NCBI GenBank assembly: GCA_002479655.1
Contig: DLOQ01000089.1
Span: 6,729 to 12,761, forward strand
DNA length: 6,033 nucleotides
Source of the DNA: Lachnospiraceae bacterium UBA7480
GTDB lineage: Bacteria; Bacillota; Clostridia; Lachnospirales; Lachnospiraceae
Direction of reading: 5' to 3'
A model generated the notes under the pieces. That model ran no database searches. It was not told where the DNA came from and saw nothing but the letters and a program-made list of their open reading frames with translations. This document shows positions 1-5,659 of the stretch, piece by piece. Position 1 is the stretch's first letter, and the number at the start of each line of letters is the position of its first letter. A program made the translations under genes and the position numbers.

Positions 1-521
<521 letters not shown>

Positions 522-522
<1 letters not shown>

Positions 523-950
523 TGGAGACATTCCGGCTATCCGTCTTTGCGGCGGATAAAACATTTTATGAAGGAGATTGTGAAATGCTGGTCTTTCCCG
601 CAGTAGAAGGGCAGTGCGGGGTGCTTGCCCACCATAGGAATATGATTGCGGCGGTTGTACCCGGGACTTTGTATTATACTTTGCCGGATCATCAAAAGAA
701 AATGGCGGCAGTCTCGAACGGAATGATAAAGGTAGAGGATAATGAGGTTCTGGTGCTGGTGGATTCGGCAGAACATCCGGAGGACATAGATGCCATAAGG
801 GCAAAAAGGGAGGCAGATATGGCCCAAGAAGCAATCTTACAGAAAGAAAGCATACAGGATTATAATATAGCGCAGGCCAATCTTGCAAGAGCCATCAACA
901 GGCTTAAGGTGAAAAGACATTATAATGATTCTGTTGAAAAGGGGATGTAA
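522..950 (+). CDS. atpC: F1F0 ATP synthase subunit epsilon
   Basis: This 142-residue protein matches the usual length of the epsilon subunit, part of the central rotor stalk that couples F1 to F0 and restrains ATP hydrolysis. Residues 1-84 fit the N-terminal beta-sandwich, including FRLSVFAADKTFYEGDCEMLVFPAVEGQ, the GVLAHH turn (normally GxLPxH-like) and VSNGMIKVEDNEVLVLVD. Residues 85-135 fit the C-terminal helical hairpin, with EDIDAIRAKREAD followed by an Ala/Arg-rich helix ending near RAINRLKVKR. The start at 522 is supported by the one-base overlap with the atpD stop and by a purine-rich AAGGTGG at about 508-514. Position directly after atpD is the standard end of an atp operon. Nothing appears truncated. 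Confidence 0.96.
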
Positions 951-956
951 ATAATC

Positions 957-1589
957 ATGGAGAAAAAAATAATCATAACGATTGAACGCCAGTATGGAAG
1001 CGGCGGAGAGAAGATAGGAGAACTGCTTGCGCAAAGACTTGGCATTGCTTTTTTTGATAAGGAGATACTGGCTGTGGCATCAAAAGAAAGCAATATTGAG
1101 GAAGAGGTATGCAAATCTTTTGATGAAGCTTTTGTGGATACAGGTATCTATTCTTTGATCTATTCTATGCTCTCGGACGCGCGGACTACAAAAGCAACAG
1201 AATACAGACAGTCGCCGGCAGAGCAGGTTTATCTGGCTGAATTTAACGCGATCAGAAAACTTGCGAAGGAACAAGCAGGTGTATTTATCGGCAGATGTTC
1301 AGATTATATCTTGCAGGAATATAAGAATGCGGTGCATTTTTTTGTTCACGCGCCGATCGATGTGAGAGTCGAAAGAGTCTGCCAATATGATAATTTAAAC
1401 CGTAGTGATGCAGAAACCATTATACGCAAGAAAGACCGGGAAAGAGAAAAATATTATAACTATTATACGAATCAAAAATGGGGGGATGTATGTAACTATC
1501 ATTTATCTATCGACACAGGGAGCATTGAACTGAATGACGCTGCCATGCTGTTAGAACAATATGTGAAAAACATAAGCAAAATATATTGA
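957..1589 (+). CDS. Cytidylate kinase-like family protein (PF13189 type)
   Basis: This 210-residue cytoplasmic protein resembles the cytidylate-kinase-like family common in clostridia. The N-terminus IIITIERQYGSGGEKIGELLA (residues 5-25) is the phosphate-loop region, followed by LGIAFFDKEIL and ASKES, which are typical of this family. GRCSDYIL (112-119) and HFFVHAPIDVRVER (127-140) fit the core strand and NMP-kinase fold. RKKDREREKYYNYYTNQKWGD (157-177) matches the Arg/Lys-rich lid. The loop reads GSGGEK, so the Walker A lysine found in true Cmk (GxGKST) is absent, as is usual in this family; the usual arginine after GSGG is glutamate here. CMP kinase activity is therefore unproven. ATG 957 is the first possible start because an in-frame TAA lies just upstream (948-950), shared with the atpC stop. 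The six-base gap to atpC implies cotranscription with the atp operon, with AAAAGGGG at 937-944 as a rather distant ribosome-binding site. Confidence 0.88.
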   Translation: MEKKIIITIERQYGSGGEKIGELLAQRLGIAFFDKEILAVASKESNIEEEVCKSFDEAFVDTGIYSLIYSMLSDARTTKATEYRQSPAEQVYLAEFNAIRKLAKEQAGVFIGRCSDYILQEYKNAVHFFVHAPIDVRVERVCQYDNLNRSDAETIIRKKDREREKYYNYYTNQKWGDVCNYHLSIDTGSIELNDAAMLLEQYVKNISKIY

Positions 1590-1677
1590 ACCAATTTAGA
1601 ATGTCTGAAAAAATCTGTAATCATTTCTTCTTAAAGAATAATTAATAATTTTCCATATTTTTTATTAATAACCAATT

Positions 1678-1686
1678 TGATACAAT
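1678..1686 (+). promoter_or_regulatory. Candidate extended -10 promoter for the two-component operon
   Basis: The sequence TGATACAAT is an extended -10 element (TGn followed by a hexamer with one mismatch to TATAAT). No good -35 hexamer is found 17 bases upstream, where the DNA is only a T-run (1658-1663), but extended -10 promoters tolerate this. Transcription would begin near 1693 and give an 84-base leader before the response regulator. This is inference from sequence only. Confidence 0.45.
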
Positions 1687-1708
1687 AATATCAGAGTGAG
1701 GCTGGCTG

Positions 1709-1724
1709 CAGACAGTCTTGTCTG
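1709..1724 (+). other. Short perfect stem-loop in the two-component leader
   Basis: CAGACA (1709-1714) pairs perfectly with TGTCTG (1719-1724) around the four-base loop GTCT. The hairpin is followed by AAAAAT rather than a T-run, so it is not an intrinsic terminator on this strand. It lies just downstream of the candidate promoter, so it could be an RNA leader hairpin or a dyad bound by a regulator. It may also be chance, since the stem is only six pairs. Confidence 0.35.
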
Positions 1725-1776
1725 AAAAATTATATTATGTTAACTGATATAACGAGAAATAAAGGAGAAAAGCAGG

Positions 1777-2472
1777 ATGTACAACATACTGATCTGTGAT
1801 GATGAGAGGGATATCGTCAATGCCTTAAAGATCTATCTGACGGATGACAATTATAAGCTGTTTGAGGCATTTGACGGGAAGGAAGCATGCAGGGTCGTTG
1901 AAAAAGAGGAGATCCATCTTGTGCTGATGGATATTATGATGCCGGAGATGGACGGCATAGAAGCGATGGTGAAGATCCGGGAGAAAAGCAATGTGCCGGT
2001 CATCCTGCTTACGGCAAAGGGGGAGGATTCGGATAAGATCCTTGGACTGTCTGTCGGGGCGGACGATTACATTACGAAGCCTTTTCTGCCGGCGGAAGTA
2101 TCCGCGAGAGTAAAGTCTGCGCTAAGGCGCTATATGCAGCTCGGAAGCGGAACGATGTCTGCGGATGTGCTCAGCATTGGCGGTATTGAATTAAATGATA
2201 AAGAAAAGACTGTCTCAGTAGATGGCGAAGCGGTCTCCCTGACGCCGACGGAATTTGACATCTTAAAACTCCTGATGAGTCATCCCGGTGAGGTCTTTGC
2301 GCCGGCAGAGATCTATCGTAAGATCTGGAATGAGGAGCCGCTTGGAAGCGAGGGTACGGTAGCAGTACATATCAGGCATCTGCGGGAAAAAATAGAGATC
2401 AATCCTGCGGAACCCAGATATCTGAAAGTGATCTGGGGACAGGGTTACAGCATGAAAAGCGTTTCCAAATGA
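1777..2472 (+). CDS. OmpR/PhoB-family response regulator, VanR-like
   Basis: This 231-residue protein is a DNA-binding response regulator. Residues 1-120 form the receiver domain: acidic pair D8-D9, phospho-acceptor D52 in LVLMDIMMPEMDG, switch T79 in LLTAKGE, and K101 in DDYITKPF, so every catalytic position is intact. Residues about 130-228 form the winged helix, with LTPTEFDILKLLMSHPGEV, the recognition segment GTVAVHIRHLREKIE and the closing PRYLKVIWGQGYSM wing. Length is normal for the class. The start is supported by AAAGGAG nine bases upstream. The sensor kinase gene follows 76 bases later with no terminator between, so the two should be one operon and partners by phosphotransfer. The overall style is closest to the VanR-like regulators that are numerous in clostridia, but no vancomycin-resistance genes are nearby, so I give no symbol. 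Target genes are unknown; the envelope deacetylase downstream is one candidate. Confidence 0.94.
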   Translation: MYNILICDDERDIVNALKIYLTDDNYKLFEAFDGKEACRVVEKEEIHLVLMDIMMPEMDGIEAMVKIREKSNVPVILLTAKGEDSDKILGLSVGADDYITKPFLPAEVSARVKSALRRYMQLGSGTMSADVLSIGGIELNDKEKTVSVDGEAVSLTPTEFDILKLLMSHPGEVFAPAEIYRKIWNEEPLGSEGTVAVHIRHLREKIEINPAEPRYLKVIWGQGYSMKSVSK

Positions 2473-2548
2473 TAAAGTAATCAGCTCATGCCGGAGGGTA
2501 TGAAGCAATCAAAGGATTTTTGCAGCGTGAAAAAGAGAGGAGAACAGA

Positions 2549-4684
2549 ATGGATACCCAAATAACGAAAAAGAGGCTCAGGGGCAGCCTGCCGGTAAAGA
2601 TCGCCATCTTTATATTGATGATTCTTTGCGTCGGAGTCGGCATGCTTGCCGGATATGAAACAATCATTGCGCTTTCGGAGGAGGTTTATGGGAAGCAGCT
2701 TACTGATTATCAGATCAAAAATGAATTTTACTGGCAGGCGCGGCACGACCAATATAACATTTATAACCTGATTGATAACTTCGGCGGATATGACAGGGTC
2801 AACGGCAGGATCAACGAATACTGTCAGGGAAGAAATATCCGTGTGGAGATTTTCTTGGAAGATAGCGATATAGCGGTGTGGGGCAATTATGATCCGGAAG
2901 AAGACAGCGGATGGAAAGATGCCTTTGTATATGAATATGATGATTTTCCATCCATTACTTATCAGGCAGATGTGTTGTTGACTGAGGATGCTTCAGAGGC
3001 AGGGACGTCTGTTACTGAGGTAAATGAGCCTCAGGAGGTGATTCAGGAGGAGGTCCCTCAGGAGAAAAATGTCAGGATCGTTTTATACGTAAATAAGTAC
3101 CTGCCGTATGTAGATGAATATTATAACATCATGCAGGTAGAAAGTTTTCTTTATTCCTATGCCAATGTATTTCCGGTCGTGGCGGGCATCGCGATATTTG
3201 CCGCGTTGCTCTGCTTTATCTTTCTGATGTGCAGCGCCGGACATCGTAATGAACTGACTGTTTGCAGTGACGAAGTTTTAGTTAAGGACGGAAAGAAAAA
3301 AACGGTAGATAGCGGTGAGACGACTGTTTCCGGATCGTATGGCACAGACGCATCAGCAATGACGGAAAGATATCGGATCTATCCCGGCATCCTGCAGGGG
3401 ATATGGCTGGATGTTTTGCTGGCATTCCTGATTGGCGTATTGGTCAGCATTAGCTGGGTCGCCAGTGAGATCGTTGGTGGATACAGCAGCGTGATCAAGT
3501 CATTTTGGATCAATGGTATTGTAGTGACAGTCTGGGCGATGCTGACTGCCTTTTTTGGGACGCTGTTTTGCATGGAACTTGCGATACGCATCAAAAGGGG
3601 CGGTTTTTTAAAACATACGCTGGTTTATGTGGTGCTCCGGTTGATAGGAAGATGCATCAAGGCAGTCGTACGCGGCATTTCGGCTGTGTTCTGTTCGCTT
3701 CCCGTATTGATATCCTCTCTTGCCGCATTTGCAGCGCTCAGTATTTGCGAATTTATAGGATTGCTTTTTTGGGGCGAGGTAGAGCTGTTTGTTGTATGGT
3801 GCTTTGAACGACTCCTGCTTATTGTGGTCATCTGTTATTTTGGTCTGGTACGCGGGAAGCTGCGAAAAGCCGGCAGTGCGCTTGCAGAGGGCAATCTTTC
3901 CTATCATGTGGATACCTCGAAGATGATCCTTGGGTATAAAGAGCATGGTAATGATTTAAACAACATTGGAGAAGGCATGGCAAAGGCCGTATCGGAGCGG
4001 ATGAAGAGCGAGCATCTGAAGACAGAGCTGATCAGTAATGTTTCTCATGACCTAAAGACGCCGCTGACGTCTATTATCAATTATTCGGATCTGCTGGGGC
4101 AGGCGGTGACGGAACCGGAAAAGGTTAAAGAATATACGGAGGTACTGCACAGACAGTCCGTGCGTCTGAAAAAACTGCTGGATGATCTCATGGAGGTATC
4201 CAAAGCGAGCACGGGCAATCTCACCACGGATCCTGCACCCTGCGATATCAATGTTTTGATCACACAGACCACCGGAGAATATGAGCAAAGATTTGCGGAG
4301 AAGGATCTGGAGCTGATCCTTGGGGAGCCGGAGCCGGATGCGCATATCATGGCTGACCAAAGGCATTTATTCAGGATCTTTGATAATCTGCTTGGAAATA
4401 TCTATAAATATGCCCAGCCGGGCACCCGGGTCTATCTGAATGTGGAAAGTGAAGAAAAAAAGGTCAGGATTATCTTCCGTAATGTGTCGGAATATCCGCT
4501 TAACATCAATGGCGAGGAACTGATGGAGCGTTTTGTGCGCGGCGACAAATCGCGTCATAAGGAAGGCAGCGGTCTGGGGCTCTCCATTGCCATGAGTCTG
4601 GCGCAGCTGCAGGGCGGCAGCCTGAAGATCATTACAGACGGGGATTTATTTAAGGCTGTTTTAGAGTTCCCGTTCAATGAATAA
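2549..4684 (+). CDS. Six-pass membrane sensor histidine kinase, VanS-like
   Basis: This 711-residue membrane kinase should phosphorylate the regulator encoded just upstream. TM1 is about residues 17-36, followed by an extracytoplasmic domain (about 40-205) with an acidic Gln/Glu/Val/Pro linker at about 157-172. TM2 is about 208-229 and a basic cytoplasmic loop follows (230-283). Four more hydrophobic segments lie at about 284-306, 318-342, 380-408 and 411-434; positive charges flank the cytoplasmic sides. A degenerate HAMP-like linker (about 435-480) leads to the HisKA domain with H500 in SNVSHDLKTPLTS; D501 and T504 fit the phosphatase motif. The ATPase domain shows the N box DNLLGNIYKYA (612-622), an F-box-like MERFVRGD (659-666) and the G2 box GSGLGL (673-678). 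The G1 box, normally DxGxG, reads FRNVSEYPL (643-651); I recall similar substitutions in VanS-like clostridial kinases. ATG 2549 is preceded by GAGAGGAG at about 2535-2542. The signal sensed cannot be told from the sequence. Confidence 0.93.
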   Translation: MDTQITKKRLRGSLPVKIAIFILMILCVGVGMLAGYETIIALSEEVYGKQLTDYQIKNEFYWQARHDQYNIYNLIDNFGGYDRVNGRINEYCQGRNIRVEIFLEDSDIAVWGNYDPEEDSGWKDAFVYEYDDFPSITYQADVLLTEDASEAGTSVTEVNEPQEVIQEEVPQEKNVRIVLYVNKYLPYVDEYYNIMQVESFLYSYANVFPVVAGIAIFAALLCFIFLMCSAGHRNELTVCSDEVLVKDGKKKTVDSGETTVSGSYGTDASAMTERYRIYPGILQGIWLDVLLAFLIGVLVSISWVASEIVGGYSSVIKSFWINGIVVTVWAMLTAFFGTLFCMELAIRIKRGGFLKHTLVYVVLRLIGRCIKAVVRGISAVFCSLPVLISSLAAFAALSICEFIGLLFWGEVELFVVWCFERLLLIVVICYFGLVRGKLRKAGSALAEGNLSYHVDTSKMILGYKEHGNDLNNIGEGMAKAVSERMKSEHLKTELISNVSHDLKTPLTSIINYSDLLGQAVTEPEKVKEYTEVLHRQSVRLKKLLDDLMEVSKASTGNLTTDPAPCDINVLITQTTGEYEQRFAEKDLELILGEPEPDAHIMADQRHLFRIFDNLLGNIYKYAQPGTRVYLNVESEEKKVRIIFRNVSEYPLNINGEELMERFVRGDKSRHKEGSGLGLSIAMSLAQLQGGSLKIITDGDLFKAVLEFPFNE

Positions 4685-4705
4685 TGCGTGTATTCTTAAA
4701 AATTC

Positions 4706-4714
4706 TGTTATAAT
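4706..4714 (+). promoter_or_regulatory. Perfect extended -10 element upstream of the deacetylase
   Basis: TGTTATAAT is a consensus TATAAT (4709-4714) preceded by the extended -10 dinucleotide TG. The -35 position at 17-bp spacing (GCGTGT, 4686-4691) is poor, which is acceptable for an extended -10 promoter. It lies 22 bases after the sensor kinase stop. Transcription would start near 4721, giving a leader of about 62 bases made mostly of the hairpin at 4735-4777. The deacetylase probably has its own promoter here, whether or not the two-component transcript reads through. Confidence 0.55.
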
Positions 4715-4734
4715 AATAAGATAAGTTGTACGTG

Positions 4735-4782
4735 CCATCCGCATATACTGGTTAATGACAGTTGGTTATGCGGATGGTTTTT
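4735..4782 (+). terminator. Strong hairpin plus T-run: terminator of the two-component operon and/or leader attenuator
   Basis: CCATCCGCATA (4735-4745) pairs perfectly with TATGCGGATGG (4767-4777), an 11-bp stem, and is followed at once by TTTTT (4778-4782). The 21-base loop contains a second small stem, ACTG (4747-4750) with CAGT (4759-4762). On the + strand this has the form of an intrinsic terminator, and there is no matching A-run on the left for the opposite direction. It lies after the sensor kinase stop, as a terminator should, but it also lies downstream of the extended -10 at 4706-4714 and ends exactly at the preferred start codon of the deacetylase (4783). It may therefore terminate the upstream operon, attenuate the deacetylase transcript, or hide its ribosome-binding site. 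Confidence 0.7.
4772..4777 (+). promoter_or_regulatory. Ribosome-binding site that decides the deacetylase start
   Basis: GGATGG lies five bases before ATG 4783 and is the best Shine-Dalgarno-like sequence for any in-frame start in this region. The other in-frame starts, TTG 4762, ATG 4768 and ATG 4774, have no purine-rich site at a suitable distance. This site lies within the 3' arm of the 11-bp hairpin, so it would be paired when the hairpin is folded. Confidence 0.5.
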
Positions 4783-5565
4783 ATGCGTTGGGACAGGACG
4801 GATATTCCAAAAATCTTCTTGTGTCTTTTGGCAATTTCGGTTATGCTTGGATTATGTATGCAGTTGACTGCCGGGAAGGCGGACTCTGCACAGCCGGAGA
4901 CGCTGCCCACCGGGAGGCAGCTGCCGGAAGAGGAGAGCTTGGAAATGGAACATAACATCATACAGATAGAAAGCGAGATGCCTAACGCTGCCGATGACGC
5001 CGGAGAGAGCAAGCTGATCGCTCTTACTTTTGATGACGGACCGAATGTTTTATATACCGAAAGGTTATTGGACGGTCTGGCGGAGCGGGATGTAAAGGCA
5101 ACGTTTTTCCTGCTCGGCAAAAGTGCGGAAGCGTATCCTGAAATCGTCAGACGCATAGCGGAAGAAGGACATCTGATCGGCAATCATACATACAGTCATC
5201 TGAAGCTGACAGCAGGCAATGAGGCCAAATTTCTGGAGGAGATCAACAGGACCGGGGAGATCATCGCGGAAATCACCGGTTCGACGCCGGCGTTCTGCCG
5301 GCCGCCGTTTGGGATATGGAATACCCGCTATGAACAGAGACTGGGTATCATACCGGTGCTGTGGGATGTGGATCCCAGGGACTGGTGTACTTTTGATACA
5401 CAGACCGTTGCCAATCGTATCCTGGCGGACTGCCATGACGGCGCGATCATCCTTTTGCATGATGAGTATGAGACCTCTGTGGAGGCGGCATTGCTTGTGA
5501 TCGATGAATTGAAGCAACAGGGGTATACGTTTGTCACGGTTGACAAACTATTGATCGATCCCTGA
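4783..5565 (+). CDS. Membrane-anchored CE4 polysaccharide deacetylase (PgdA/PdaA-like)
   Basis: From ATG 4783 the protein has 260 residues. A charged N-terminus (MRWDRTD) is followed by a hydrophobic stretch at about 11-28, a signal anchor or signal peptide, and a polar acidic linker to about 76. The NodB/CE4 domain then shows all five motifs: TFDDGP (82-87, catalytic base D84 and metal ligand D85), GNHTYSH (metal ligands H135 and H139), RPPFG (173-177), WDVDPRDW (194-201) and LLHD (catalytic acid H226). The family removes N-acetyl groups from GlcNAc or MurNAc polymers; the anchored form and intact motifs suggest peptidoglycan or another envelope glycan outside the membrane, often linked to lysozyme resistance. 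The exact substrate is not shown by the sequence. In-frame starts upstream at 4762, 4768 and 4774 would add up to seven residues; 4783 was chosen because GGATGG precedes it. The gene follows the sensor kinase by 98 bases and has its own candidate promoter. Confidence 0.9.
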   Translation: MRWDRTDIPKIFLCLLAISVMLGLCMQLTAGKADSAQPETLPTGRQLPEEESLEMEHNIIQIESEMPNAADDAGESKLIALTFDDGPNVLYTERLLDGLAERDVKATFFLLGKSAEAYPEIVRRIAEEGHLIGNHTYSHLKLTAGNEAKFLEEINRTGEIIAEITGSTPAFCRPPFGIWNTRYEQRLGIIPVLWDVDPRDWCTFDTQTVANRILADCHDGAIILLHDEYETSVEAALLVIDELKQQGYTFVTVDKLLIDP

Positions 5566-5593
5566 ACTGTGAAATTATATGTTATGTAAACCG

Positions 5594-5609
5594 AATGAAT
5601 TTATTCATT
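5594..5609 (+). other. AT-rich palindrome between the deacetylase and rarA
   Basis: AATGAAT and ATTCATT form a near-continuous palindrome with only two bases between the arms (5601-5602), followed by TTTG. As RNA it could form a six-pair stem with a four-base loop and a short U-run, a weak candidate terminator for the deacetylase gene that ends 28 bases upstream. The stem is AT-rich, so the call is uncertain. Confidence 0.3.
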
Positions 5610-5623
5610 TTGCAAATATTATG

Positions 5624-5647
5624 CCTGCGGTAGCATGAATCCGCAGG
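5624..5647 (+). other. GC-rich stem-loop just upstream of rarA
   Basis: CCTGCGG (5624-5630) pairs perfectly with CCGCAGG (5641-5647) around a ten-base loop, and an outer G-U pair (5623/5648) could extend it. It is followed by TTACGG, too few T residues for a good intrinsic terminator. It ends 12 bases before the rarA start at 5660, so it could be a terminator remnant for the deacetylase, a leader hairpin for rarA, or an element that shapes access to the ribosome-binding site. Confidence 0.4.
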
Positions 5648-5659
5648 TTACGGAAAGGT

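Larger units (their letters stand above)
1590..1776 (+). other. AT-rich intergenic region between the atp block and the two-component operon
   Basis: No gene is visible in this 187-bp gap. It is markedly richer in A and T than its flanks. It holds an AT-only inverted repeat ATTAATAA/TTATTAAT (1641-1648 and 1662-1669, 13-base spacer), a 9-bp direct repeat AACCAATTT (1589-1597 and 1670-1678), a likely extended -10 promoter element and a short leader hairpin, described separately. There is no GC-rich stem followed by a T-run, so I cannot point to a convincing intrinsic terminator for the upstream operon. The response regulator ribosome-binding site AAAGGAG is at 1761-1767, nine bases before its ATG. 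Confidence 0.6.

Noticed and set aside
1641..1669. ATTAATAA/TTATTAAT inverted repeat as a terminator for the atp block.
   Set aside because: The arms contain only A and T, the loop is 13 bases, and no T-run follows, so it would be a very weak terminator. It is mentioned only in the intergenic entry.
2500..2548. A possible small leader ORF starting at ATG 2500 between the response regulator and the sensor kinase.
   Set aside because: GGAGGG is only one base from that ATG, too close to act as its ribosome-binding site, and the frame runs into the kinase gene out of phase with a composition typical of noise.
3608..3946. Open frames on the - strand inside the sensor kinase gene (up to 112 codons), and a 100-codon + frame at 3505-3807.
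   Set aside because: They lie within the membrane region of an intact kinase gene, have no credible ribosome-binding site or domain, and are best read as shadows.
1777..4684. A vancomycin-resistance (vanRS) cluster.
   Set aside because: The pair is VanRS-like in sequence style, but there is no ligase, dehydrogenase or D,D-dipeptidase gene in the window. VanRS-like pairs without resistance genes are common in clostridia.
4755..4955. A 66-codon frame overlapping the deacetylase start whose N-terminus reads TVGYADGF, like the VGYADG box of alanine racemases.
   Set aside because: The resemblance covers only about seven residues. The rest of the frame does not look like a racemase, there is a stop just upstream, and the overlapping frame encodes the N-terminus of a clear CE4 deacetylase. 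Chance is the better explanation, although a decayed remnant cannot be fully excluded.
4752..5517. Two - strand open frames (143 and 150 codons) opposite the deacetylase gene.
   Set aside because: They mirror conserved CE4 motifs on the other strand and show no protein-like features of their own.
5540..5545. Perfect TTGACA as the -35 of a rarA promoter.
   Set aside because: At 17 bp the -10 position reads TGAACT, which overlaps the deacetylase stop and matches the consensus at only three of six positions. The better AT-rich hexamers lie about 30 bp away, too far.
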